Assembly (NCBI GenBank): GCA_023212645.1
Contig: JALBYC010000014.1
Location: 248,001 to 312,000, forward strand
Origin: Farysia itapuensis
Lineage: Eukaryota > Basidiomycota > Ustilaginomycetes > Ustilaginales > Ustilaginaceae
Direction: 5' to 3'
Length of the DNA stretch: 64,000 nt
The translations under genes were made by a program, and so were the position numbers. Of the stretch, positions 1 to 8,718 are shown piece after piece. Position 1 is the first letter of the stretch. Every line of letters begins with the position of its first letter. The notes under the pieces are model-generated. The model was not told the DNA's origin, did not search any database, and saw nothing but the letters and a program-made list of their open reading frames with translations.

Positions 1-141
1 CTTGTGACTTTGTCGTGTTAGATCAAAGGACAGATCTGAACCATACCCTTGTAGTCTAACATGCCTTTTTTTTGCGCTGCACGTGCCGTGTGTGTGGAGG
101 AAGATGGCGATGGGTAATGTGGTGCTTGTGATCCAGCAGTC
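1..141 (+). promoter_or_regulatory. 5' flank of the BAG-domain gene
   Basis: This is the window edge upstream of the BAG gene start at 142. It holds a T-run (about 65-73) and a palindromic CACGTG at 80-85, a possible bHLH or bZIP site. No other element is recognised. The open frame that appears to begin at 83 uses GTG and is not taken as the start. Confidence 0.3.
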
Positions 142-1012
142 ATGTCCTGGTTCTCGAAACAGTGGGACAAGTGGGCGGCCGACGACGCTGCTTCAGGCCG
201 TGGATCGAACAGCGGTGCAATCCGACGGATCGAGGTGGTATGGGGCAAAGAACGGTAAGCAATGCAGCTTGGAATTCCAACAGGTTCGACAAAGACTGAC
301 CCCAACCTGTGCGAACAACAGATTGCAGATTGTGCTGCCCAAGACGGCGGTGGCGGTGACACTGGGTGACTTGAAGCACGAGATTTCGTCCATCACCTCG
401 CTTCCCTACGAACGTTTGAAGCTGATTTCGCGCGGACTTGTGATGAAGGATGACCGACTGCCCCTATCGGCGTACGGTTTGCAGGACGGATCACGGATCG
501 GACTCGTGGGTAGTCGAGACGAGGGCGATCGACCAGGCAACAAGACAAGCGTCCTGCCCGTGGGAGAACAAAAGGCGCGCGAAAAAAAGGCCAAAGAAGC
601 AGACACGTCCGAATCAGGTCTGTTGGCGCGCATTCAGGAGTCGCTGGACCACTGTCGACACCAGCTCTTCCCAGACGTGGTGCGTGTCGAGAAAAGCGTA
701 GCCGCCGCGCTCACACCCACACCGACAAGAAGCGCAGCTGCACCCACACCCCTCCCCCACCCCACTGCACTACCACACGACTCGCCAAACGACCCACCGC
801 TCACCCTGACCCAGATTCAAGACGCACACCGTCGCCTCTCGGAATTTCTCCTGCGTCAGCTCCTCGCCCTCGACTCGGTGCAGGTCAACAGCGAATCCAC
901 ACGACAAGCACGCAAACTCGCCGTCAAAGAAGTCCAGTCGCACCTCGACCGACTCGACAGCGCATGGACACTCGTCAAGCAACAACAGCACAACGGCAGT
1001 GCCACCGCATAG
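142..1012 (+). CDS. BAG-family Hsp70 co-chaperone with ubiquitin-like domain
   Basis: Two exons, 142-254 and 322-1012, give 267 residues. The 67-nt intron (GTAAGC...CAG) restores one frame and joins VVWGKE to RLQIVLPKT, making a continuous ubiquitin-like fold at about residues 31-105. The C-terminal part, about 175-262, is a helical BAG-type segment rich in charged residues, ending in a helix around SHLDRLDSAWTLVKQQQ. BAG proteins bind the Hsp70 ATPase domain and promote nucleotide release; Ubl-BAG proteins can link Hsp70 to the proteasome. A low-complexity Pro/Thr linker separates the two domains. I chose ATG 142 because the upstream frame starts at a GTG and the spliced product gives an intact Ubl. 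No membrane segment is seen, unlike yeast Snl1, so the Bag1/Bag101 type is the better match. Confidence 0.8.
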
Positions 1013-1186
1013 CTCTTTGTAACGAAAGAACCTTTGTCAATCTGTGAGATCGGCTGCGATCGGGCCTCGATGTGTGTGAGATTGGGTTAAAGTTGCGTTT
1101 TTTTGATCGATTCGCAGTGATTCGAAGTGAGCTCGTTCCTTCCAATTGTGCCAAGTAGCAGCAGCAGCAGCAGTAGCATCATCAGT

Positions 1187-2245
1187 ATGGCGAGGGCATT
1201 TACGATTCGCGTGCCGTGTACGTCGTCCAACATTGGCCCCGGATTCGACGTGGTGGGCCTCTCTCTCTCGCTCTACCTCACGCTTTCCGTCACGGTGGAT
1301 GAGAGCGCACATGATGGACCGCCAACGTTATCGTACACAGGTCTAGGCGCAGAAGAGGCACCACTGGATGCCTACAAGAACTTGACCACACGCACTGCGC
1401 TCTATGTACTGCGCTCGAATGGTGTAGCGCGCTTTCCGGCGGGGGTCGAGATTCGCGTGCACAACGAGGTGCCGTTTGGGCGCGGGCTGGGCAGTTCTGG
1501 CGCTGCCGTGGTAGCCGGTCTGCTGTTGGGCAATGAGCTGGGTCAGCTAGGCCTGTCCAAAGACCGACTGCTGGACCATGCACTGATGATTGAGAGACAT
1601 CCAGACAACGTGACTGCTGCGCTCATGGGCGGGTTCGTAGGCTCCTACCTCCTCGAACTCACCCCCGCCGAGGAAGAACGCAGAGACGTACCCCTCTCGG
1701 AAGTCATCCCAGAGTACCCAGCCAATGCATCAGAACAGTGGGGGCAAAACCCGCCTGCTCCACCACACAACATTGGTCACTACATCCGCTTCGGCTGGGC
1801 ACCGGAAATCAAGGTCATCGCCATTATCCCCGATTTCCAGGTGTCGACAGCACGCGCACGGCAAGTCTTGCCCGAAAGCTACACGAAGCGCGATCTCGTC
1901 TTCAACCTCCAGCGCCTGGCCGTACTCACAACCGCCCTCACCCGAAGTCCACCCGATCAGAATCTCATCTACCAAGCCATGCAGGATAAAGTCCACCAGC
2001 CCTACCGCAAACACTTAATCCCAGGCCTACCGGAAGTACTGGCAAGCGTAACGCCCACTTCACACCCAGGCCTGCTCGGTATCTGTCTATCCGGCGCCGG
2101 TCCCACCATCCTAGCCCTCGCAACACAGAACGAACAACACATCGCCCAAACCATTATCCAAACCTTCCGTGAACACGGTATCCAAAATTCCGACGCCAAG
2201 TTCCTTCACGTCACAAACGATGGCGCTACCTGCTCCCCCGCTTAG
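1187..2245 (+). CDS. THR1: Homoserine kinase
   Basis: A 352-residue GHMP kinase, intronless. It phosphorylates homoserine with ATP in the threonine branch of the aspartate pathway and is cytosolic. The N-terminus (MARAFTIRVPCTSSNIGPGF) carries the family's substrate-contact motif. The glycine-rich ATP loop GRGLGSSG lies at residues 98-105. The C-terminal GHMP motif GICLSGAGPTILAL is also present. The length agrees with yeast Thr1 (about 357). ATG 1187 was preferred because the frame extends upstream only to a GTG through a serine-coding AGC repeat at about 1157-1176. It lies 174 bp downstream of the BAG gene and is convergent with the dynein intermediate chain gene (66 bp between stop codons). 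Confidence 0.95.
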   Translation: MARAFTIRVPCTSSNIGPGFDVVGLSLSLYLTLSVTVDESAHDGPPTLSYTGLGAEEAPLDAYKNLTTRTALYVLRSNGVARFPAGVEIRVHNEVPFGRGLGSSGAAVVAGLLLGNELGQLGLSKDRLLDHALMIERHPDNVTAALMGGFVGSYLLELTPAEEERRDVPLSEVIPEYPANASEQWGQNPPAPPHNIGHYIRFGWAPEIKVIAIIPDFQVSTARARQVLPESYTKRDLVFNLQRLAVLTTALTRSPPDQNLIYQAMQDKVHQPYRKHLIPGLPEVLASVTPTSHPGLLGICLSGAGPTILALATQNEQHIAQTIIQTFREHGIQNSDAKFLHVTNDGATCSPA

Positions 2246-2311
2246 AACCCCCTCTCGCGCGCCCGCCCATAAGAGCGTTGTTGTGTGCAGCACCGTGTGT
2301 GAAAAAAAAAA

Positions 2312-4462
2312 TCATTTTGCGAGGAGCTGCGTGACGGTGTTTTGAAAAGCGAGGAAGTCAGCCTGACTCGGCGTGGCTAGTGGATCGGGAAGCTGGTAGA
2401 TGTACACGCGACCGTCGGATCCACCCATGGCGACGTTTGTGCCGTTTTTCGACCAGCTGAGTCGATTAAGACCCTTTATCGCTGCTCCAGTGGTGCTGCT
2501 GCTGCCCGCGTCGGCGTCGTTGGCGGGGAAGCAAGATGCAATGGGACGCTCGGTATCCAGGTTGAGGTTGAACACGTCGAATCGACCTGTTCCGTCGACC
2601 TGCGCGAATACAGCCGGATGCGAGGGACTCCACTTGACATCGTACACGTAGTCGTTGCTCTCCTCAAACGTCAGAATGGCCGACTGACTGTCTGACGCGT
2701 CGGTGGAGGAAGGTGTGCGTTTCCCCGCCGTGTGAGCACTGCTGGTGGTGGTGGAGGAGGAGGAGGAGGAAGAGAGGCGCCAGAGTTTCGAGGTCCAGTC
2801 CATGGAGCTGGTGAGGAAGAGGTCGGAGAAGTCGACGCCTGCGTGTCGTTGAAGCTGCTGGTGTTGCTCGCTCGGCACGGCTGAGGCGTCCTGCTGTGCT
2901 GCTGTGTAGGATTGCGAGAGCGGGTGGAAGTCGATTCCAGTGATGGGGGCTAGATGGCCACGGTAGATTTCGTGGAGATTGAGTCCGGCTTTGAGCCCCG
3001 CGCGGTCGTAGCGGTTGGCTGCGTAGATGGTACCTTGTTCCGTGCCGACGAGTAGGGAGTTGGACTCCTGATCGGCGACGCCAAGCGTGGTGATGGCCAC
3101 CTCGTCCGTCTTGCCGTGCAGAGGTGAGGTGAGTTCCAGCGTCTCGCTGGGACGCGCTAGCATGTCGAGCATCCACCAGCACAGCGTGCCATCGGACGAG
3201 GCGCTGACCAGATGATGGGCGTTGGCGCTGCCCACCATCTTGAGGCCGTACACGGGATGCGTATGCCCCGCGGCAGACAGCGGCGTCTTGAGCACAGGAA
3301 GATGCCGCGCGCGCGTATCCCACACCACCACCTGGCCCGAATACGTACCTCCCATCACCAGCGTCGGGTGGAAGGGCGAAAAGCACACCGACACCACATC
3401 CGTCTGTGCATAGAAGACAAACTCGGGACGGTCACGCAGACGCAAATTCCACACAGCCACCAGGCCATCCGGCTGCTCCTCGTCCTGTGCATTTCGGTTG
3501 TACGCAACCACACACAGCTCCGGAAAGCGCGTACTCCAGTCAAGTGCCGTCACACTCCGGTTCTCAAACAGCTTGGCGTCCGACCCAGTCGGGGTAAAGG
3601 TGCGCACGAGGCGCAGTTGCGACGTTCTCGCCGCAGCCATCGCCGCCGCGTCTGCATCCGCAGAGTCCAGCCGGTAGTCGACCATGTAGTCGTACTTATC
3701 CGCCATGGCACGCTCGACGATTTTGGTAGAGTGCGTGACAAAGTCGCTGAAATCGTGGGCGGCATAGACGGCCAGTCGCTCCTGGTCGGTAAGCTCGCGG
3801 AGCTGTTGCTGGATCTCGCGTTCCAGACGCTCCTCCTCTTGGCGCGCAGAGAGTTCGGCCGCGTGTTCGGCGAGGATTCGTGCACGGAGGGTCTGTTCGG
3901 TTTCGCGCGGTTCGGCACCTACGCCTCCGCCGCCGCTGCTGGAGCCAGTGTCGGTAGGCGTGGTGGTCTCGGTGGTTTGGACCTGCTTGGTGTAGTAGAC
4001 ACGCTGCTTTTGCGGTAGTTCAAACAGTTCCCGCTGCGTATCCACCAATGTGCGTGCGGCATGCGGTGCTGTTGGTGGTGCAGCACGAAGGGCGGTAGCA
4101 GCAGCAGCATCTGCTTCGCTCTCGCCAAAGTCAGACGAGGGTGGGTCTGGCGCATGTCCACTCGCCCTGCTGACTACACTCTTGCGCGGCGAGTCTTCAC
4201 CCGTAGCCACCGATGCACGGCTGGTGTTGGTGCCGCCGGATATGAGAGAGTTGACGAGGTCGTCGAGGTCCTTGCGTGACGCTTGGGCAAGTGCGGGTGT
4301 CGCAGATCCCGAGGCTGAGCCAGAAGCAGGATCGAGCGGTGCTGCGCCGGTAGGTTTGAGTCGAGTCGCGCGTTCCTCGCGCTGCCGTCGGATCTCGACC
4401 AGCTTGGCCTTCTTAGCCTCGATCTCGGCTTTCCTCCTGGCATCACTCGCAGAAGCTGACAT
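2312..4462 (-). CDS. Cytoplasmic dynein intermediate chain
   Basis: A 716-residue protein read from ATG 4462. The charged N-terminal helix (residues 1-35, ARRKAEIEAKKAKLVEIRRQ) is the typical dynactin p150-binding helix of dynein intermediate chains. A disordered linker follows, with a likely LC8 light-chain site KQVQT at about residues 155-160. WD40 repeats run from about residue 297 to the end, with recognisable repeat cores such as VVSVCFSPFHPTLVMGGTYSGQVVVWD. The protein would scaffold light chains and connect the dynein motor to dynactin in the cytosol. The frame continues 25 codons further upstream only to a non-ATG. It shares a 203-bp divergent promoter with PRP38. Confidence 0.92.
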   Translation of the reverse strand: MSASASDARRKAEIEAKKAKLVEIRRQREERATRLKPTGAAPLDPASGSASGSATPALAQASRKDLDDLVNSLISGGTNTSRASVATGEDSPRKSVVSRASGHAPDPPSSDFGESEADAAAATALRAAPPTAPHAARTLVDTQRELFELPQKQRVYYTKQVQTTETTTPTDTGSSSGGGGVGAEPRETEQTLRARILAEHAAELSARQEEERLEREIQQQLRELTDQERLAVYAAHDFSDFVTHSTKIVERAMADKYDYMVDYRLDSADADAAAMAAARTSQLRLVRTFTPTGSDAKLFENRSVTALDWSTRFPELCVVAYNRNAQDEEQPDGLVAVWNLRLRDRPEFVFYAQTDVVSVCFSPFHPTLVMGGTYSGQVVVWDTRARHLPVLKTPLSAAGHTHPVYGLKMVGSANAHHLVSASSDGTLCWWMLDMLARPSETLELTSPLHGKTDEVAITTLGVADQESNSLLVGTEQGTIYAANRYDRAGLKAGLNLHEIYRGHLAPITGIDFHPLSQSYTAAQQDASAVPSEQHQQLQRHAGVDFSDLFLTSSMDWTSKLWRLSSSSSSSTTTSSAHTAGKRTPSSTDASDSQSAILTFEESNDYVYDVKWSPSHPAVFAQVDGTGRFDVFNLNLDTERPIASCFPANDADAGSSSTTGAAIKGLNRLSWSKNGTNVAMGGSDGRVYIYQLPDPLATPSQADFLAFQNTVTQLLAK

Positions 4463-4665
4463 GGCTAGCGCGCGGTGGTGGTGGTTGCGGACTAAGCTTC
4501 CTTCGTGGACACCAACACTGCAAGCTGCAAATTGCAAAGTCGTGAGTGTTACTTTTGCGCGACTCTAACAGTCCTTTGCCACCACAACTAGCACAACTGC
4601 ACAACGACGACGTGTACGACGACAACGACGAGGACGAGCAGGCAGTGTCTCTCCTGTAGACCACC
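4463..4665. promoter_or_regulatory. Divergent promoter, dynein intermediate chain / PRP38
   Basis: These 203 bp separate two divergent start codons, so transcription of both genes must begin here. An ACGACG-rich stretch (about 4600-4640) lies near the PRP38 start. No specific factor site is recognised. Confidence 0.5.
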
Positions 4666-5490
4666 ATGGCCAACGCTACCATTAGAGGTGCACAGAGCAT
4701 CCATGGAACCAACCCGCAGTTTCTGGTCGAGAAGGTAGTGCGTGCACGCATCTACGAATCGCCCTACTGGAAGCAACACTGTTTCGCCCTCTCTGCCGCC
4801 AGCATTCTCGACCGCGCCATTGAGCTGGACCACGTTGGCGGTCTGTATGGCATGCAGCGTCCATCCCCCTTTCTGTGCTTGGTGCAGAAGCTGCTCCAGA
4901 TCCAGCCTGAGCGCGAAATCCTGCGCGAGTATCTGGCACAGACGGTCGAGTTCAAGTACATTCGTGCACTCGTCGCCTTCTACATCCGTCTAACTCTCCC
5001 TTCATCCGATGTCTACCGCTTGCTCGAACCTTTGCTCAACGACTACCGCAAACTACGCTGGCGCGATAACGCCGGTCAGTTCACGCTGGTCCACATGGAC
5101 GAGTTTATTGACGATTTGTTGCGCCAGGAGCGCGTGTGTGATATCATCCTCCCACGCTTGACCAAACGCGAGACATGTCAGCTTCGAGACGGTCTACCCC
5201 CGCGCAAAAGTAAACTAGCGCAGTCACTAGGACAGCAGCACGCCTCCTCCTCCTCCTCCGCTGACAGTAGTGCAAGCGACGACGACGAAGAAGACGATGT
5301 GGCAAGATGGAACCGCACTCGCACCTCCGCACAATCCCCCATCTACACCTCTCAAGAAGATACCACCACCGACGACGACGACGACGATGAAGAAGCAGCG
5401 GCGAGCAAGAAACGACGATTCGTATCACCATCACCCAGTATCTCACCCGATCGACAGCTTGCAGAACGCCCCTCTCCCGATCGCACATGA
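4666..5490 (+). CDS. PRP38: PRP38-family pre-mRNA splicing factor
   Basis: A 274-residue intronless protein. Residues about 10-185 form the PRP38 domain (IHGTNPQFLVEKVVRARIYE, then GLYGMQRPSPFLCLVQKLLQ and FKYIRALVAFYIRLT). These match the family that sits in the U4/U6.U5 tri-snRNP and is needed for spliceosome activation. The tail (about 190-274) is Ser/Asp/Glu rich with runs of serine and aspartate and a basic AASKKRRF patch, a plausible nuclear localisation signal. The start ATG follows an ACC Kozak-like context. The stop codon lies inside the first copy of a short tandem repeat described separately. Confidence 0.93.
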   Translation: MANATIRGAQSIHGTNPQFLVEKVVRARIYESPYWKQHCFALSAASILDRAIELDHVGGLYGMQRPSPFLCLVQKLLQIQPEREILREYLAQTVEFKYIRALVAFYIRLTLPSSDVYRLLEPLLNDYRKLRWRDNAGQFTLVHMDEFIDDLLRQERVCDIILPRLTKRETCQLRDGLPPRKSKLAQSLGQQHASSSSSADSSASDDDEEDDVARWNRTRTSAQSPIYTSQEDTTTDDDDDDEEAAASKKRRFVSPSPSISPDRQLAERPSPDRT

Positions 5491-5537
5491 CCACCTCTCC
5501 CGCACATGACCACCTCTCCCGCACATGACACCTCTCC
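5480..5537 (+). repeat. Short tandem repeat spanning the PRP38 stop codon
   Basis: About three copies of a 19-bp unit, CGCACATGACCACCTCTCC; the third has lost a base. The TGA of the first copy is the PRP38 stop codon. The repeat therefore forms the start of the 3' UTR, directly before the convergent ARP8 tail. Confidence 0.7.
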
Positions 5538-5588
5538 TGCACACATAAAAAGAACAACCGGACCATCGAATTCTGCCCTGCCGTGGGT

Positions 5589-8219
5589 TTACAGGAAGAG
5601 GGTTTTCTCCTTGAGCGCACGGTATCCAAAGAGGATCCAGTCTTGACGACGAAGACAGAGTTCGGCGGTGGCTGCGTCGAGGCGGGCAAAGACCGACATG
5701 CCTTTCCAGGCGAGCAGCTGTGGGTCCATATCGCGCGGGGGCGGGATCACTGTCACCTTGGGCGCATTGTTCGCATCCCCCGTTGTCGTGTGGAAATGTA
5801 GACTGAGCAGAGACACTACGCGAGCCTGCAGCGCAGCGGCCAGGCCTGGGATGAGTGCTGTGCCGCCGACGCAGACAATGTTGTTGGCCATCTTGCGCAG
5901 TCGTTCGTCCCCCGCTGGGCCCACCTGTCCAATCGACGCCAGCAGCGAGTTGAGCACCGCCGTGTCCAGCGGCGTCTTGGAGGCTTCGTATGCGATGTCA
6001 ACGGTCGGTTTCGGTGCGTCACTCGGCAGTGCTGCGTCCCCATTGGCGTTGGCGGCGGCCGTACTGCTAGCGGGAAGGGCGCCGTTGGGCTGCGGCGCAG
6101 GCGATGGACGTGCAGAAGCAGCGGCAGAAGCAAGCAGACTGTCGGCAGGTATCGCCGCACCACCCGCACCCGGCGCGCTCGATGAAGGCGTAGTGGCGCG
6201 CGAGCCAACCGCACTTTCACTAGCTTCCCCGACCACTTTGACCGCCGGTGGCACTGGCGTACCCGTCTCAGACCCACTCGGTCCCACCATGGCGGCAGCA
6301 GCAGCAGCCGGCGTTGCAGTTGCCGCCGCAGCACCAGACGACGCACTCGCCGCCGCAGGAGGCGCGACAATCGGCGCTGCTGCTGGCAACAAGTGCCTCA
6401 CACAACTCGTCATCGCCCCCGTCACTGCAATGTCGAGCGCAGCAAACGCGCTCAACTCGGGCGCGTCCTCGGCCACCACATCGTCCACAGCAGCATCCTC
6501 GGTATACCCAGCTCGAAACTTGCCCTTGAGCATCGGCTTGCTGTCCAGATCAAACACCGCTGGGTCAAACAGACTCATAGGCCCCAGAATCAACTCGTCG
6601 TACGTGCGGAACAGATACTTGGTCGTCGGGCGTGACGGCAGACGGAGGTAGAAATCGTGAATGTTGAGACCAATGTCGGACGGGTTGAGCGTGACCAGTT
6701 TGCGTTTCAGCTCGTCCATCAGCTGGTAATCGGCCATGTTGGCGGTATAATTGAGCTGGCGGTAGGGAAATTTGGAGCGGAGAAAGAGTTCAGCCAGGAA
6801 GCGCGTTACCTCACTACCGGCGTAGGAAAGGTGGATGCGTGTTTCGGGCAGGATGAGGCCTTCTTCCACGCACGAGATGGAAATGTACTCTGCGCCCAGA
6901 TCGACTACACAACCGGAGGACAGACCTGCGCCGAACGTCGCACACACGCTCTCCTGCTGTAAGCACACCTGAGCGAACCCCATATCGACGAGTAGGACGT
7001 CGGTGAGCGCCTTGACGTCTGCGCGGGAGAACAAGTCTGGAATGATGAGAATCACCGAGTAGCTGCCTAGGTCTTGGCGTGGAATGCCGAGGCCGTGGAA
7101 AGGCACAGTGGCCGTCTCGCCCCGTTCCTCTGTGCCCTCGGGTGGGGCAGTGATGGCGTGTTCGAATATGCAGCTGATATCGTTCAGTAGGGCACGTACG
7201 GCACTCGATGTGCCATAATGTCGTTCGTAACCGTTGACGTTCAACGTGCCGCGTTGAAAGGGGCGGAAGAGCGTCCATGGCCGCTGTGGATCGGGCGGCG
7301 AGAGAGGCTTGGCACCTGCCATTTGCTGCTGTCGACGCTGCTGCACATTAGCCTCTTTGGTTTTGGGCTCAGAGAAACAAGCTAGACGCAGAGCCTGGTT
7401 GCCAAAGAGAACATCATTCTGACCCCCGGGATCCTCGTCCATCCACGGCAGGCCGAAATCGTCGTTGTGCTCAGGTACGTCTTCTGGCTGACTGCTGTCG
7501 TTGTAGTTGCTCGCCAGGTAGCGCGCGTTTCCAACCGATCGGAGCTTCTCCTGCCGCATGATGGCGCGCAGATCGTTTCGAATCGTCTCGATCCCCTCGT
7601 CTAGTCGCGCTTTACTTTTGCCAGCATTCGCGGAGACGGCGGCGGGAGGGGCGGCGGCCTCGCCGTTGGGTTTGCGCGACACGTTTTTGCGTGAGAGACG
7701 CGCGACTTGCTCTTCCGCCTCATCGCGCATCTCGACATCACCCTCTTGCGCCATCTTCGTCGTCTGGCGTGAGCTTGCGCCCTTTTTGGCCCGGCGCGCT
7801 ATCGCATTAGGGATGGTGATGGGGTAGAGATCCGTCGCCCTTCCTATACGAATGTTTTCCGAGCCGGGGTGGATGACAAGGGTGCGGTAGGCGGGAGTGC
7901 TTTCCAGCGCTTCGGTCTGCTCATCGTCTGCTTCGAGATCTTCTTCTTCGTCGTCGAGCATGACACTCGACTCTCCCGCTCCTGTGCCGTTGTCGTCGTA
8001 CTGTTTGCGCTTCTTGCCACCCAGGCTCGCTGGTTGACTGGCAGCTACGGCAGCCTGTGAGCGCGAGATCCACGTCTGTGACTCGGTCTTGAGATAGGAA
8101 GACGAGACATTCTTGGCATTCAGCGGCGCAACCGAGAAGAAAGTCGTGTACTGAAACGGAATGTGCTGCGATGCATGCGATGGAGGGTTCGGCGGCAGCG
8201 AGACCTTCTTGGGCGGCAT
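5589..8219 (-). CDS. ARP8: Actin-related protein 8 (INO80 complex subunit)
   Basis: An 876-residue actin-fold protein from ATG 8219. It starts with a Pro/Lys-rich leader and an FQYTTFFSVAPLNAKNVSSS segment, followed by an acidic patch (DDEEEDLEADDE, about residues 90-105). The actin fold follows, with the Arp8-type motif TLVIHPGSENIRIGRATDLY and a phosphate-loop-like VVDLGAEYISISCVEEG. A low-complexity Ala/Pro/Ser insert of about 140 residues (about 596-736) interrupts the C-terminal half before NIVCVGGTALIPGLAAALQA. Arp8 binds nucleosomes and linker DNA in the INO80 remodeller. The frame extends 48 codons further upstream without an ATG-supported conserved segment, so MPPKKVSLPP is preferred as the N-terminus. 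Confidence 0.92.
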   Translation of the reverse strand: MPPKKVSLPPNPPSHASQHIPFQYTTFFSVAPLNAKNVSSSYLKTESQTWISRSQAAVAASQPASLGGKKRKQYDDNGTGAGESSVMLDDEEEDLEADDEQTEALESTPAYRTLVIHPGSENIRIGRATDLYPITIPNAIARRAKKGASSRQTTKMAQEGDVEMRDEAEEQVARLSRKNVSRKPNGEAAAPPAAVSANAGKSKARLDEGIETIRNDLRAIMRQEKLRSVGNARYLASNYNDSSQPEDVPEHNDDFGLPWMDEDPGGQNDVLFGNQALRLACFSEPKTKEANVQQRRQQQMAGAKPLSPPDPQRPWTLFRPFQRGTLNVNGYERHYGTSSAVRALLNDISCIFEHAITAPPEGTEERGETATVPFHGLGIPRQDLGSYSVILIIPDLFSRADVKALTDVLLVDMGFAQVCLQQESVCATFGAGLSSGCVVDLGAEYISISCVEEGLILPETRIHLSYAGSEVTRFLAELFLRSKFPYRQLNYTANMADYQLMDELKRKLVTLNPSDIGLNIHDFYLRLPSRPTTKYLFRTYDELILGPMSLFDPAVFDLDSKPMLKGKFRAGYTEDAAVDDVVAEDAPELSAFAALDIAVTGAMTSCVRHLLPAAAPIVAPPAAASASSGAAAATATPAAAAAAMVGPSGSETGTPVPPAVKVVGEASESAVGSRATTPSSSAPGAGGAAIPADSLLASAAASARPSPAPQPNGALPASSTAAANANGDAALPSDAPKPTVDIAYEASKTPLDTAVLNSLLASIGQVGPAGDERLRKMANNIVCVGGTALIPGLAAALQARVVSLLSLHFHTTTGDANNAPKVTVIPPPRDMDPQLLAWKGMSVFARLDAATAELCLRRQDWILFGYRALKEKTLFL

Positions 8220-8718
8220 CCTGAGGCAGGTGACTGCTCGAATGCACGGTCGGGCGGGCGGGGAAGAGAGGAGAGAAAGAGGCACAATTCTTCTTCGGAG
8301 CCGATTCCGATTGTGACTGCCATGCACACACTTCTCCTCACCATCAACCGCTGTTCTTCTCACATCACACTTTGCTTGGCATCGATTCGGCTATTCCGAC
8401 ACTGCTGTACTTTGCTCAGTCAACGGCCAATCTGCCTTCGTTCCTTTCTCGGTCCCCATATTGCTAGCACCATCTGCTGCAGCGAACTCTGCAGCTCTGA
8501 GCTCTGCGCTCTGCGTGGGGGTGCTTTCACAACCTAACACAATATCCTCCTCCACTTTTGTTGCATTGTTGCATGCTTGCAGGGAAGCGTGGGCAAATGT
8601 GTCAAAGCGTCTTTCCCACCCTCCCCTTTCTTTCCCCACCACCCTCATCTCTAGGGACGATATGCTCTAGCTTTCTGCGGGTTGAAGCCTGAGCTCAGGA
8701 TTAAAAGCACCACCGGAC
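8220..8718. promoter_or_regulatory. Divergent intergenic region, ARP8 / cation-chloride cotransporter
   Basis: These 499 bp separate two divergent starts. A CTGCAG/GAGCTC-rich stretch (about 8475-8515) and a pyrimidine-rich tract (about 8615-8650) precede the cotransporter. No coding potential is supported; the short frames here lack any recognisable domain. Confidence 0.45.
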
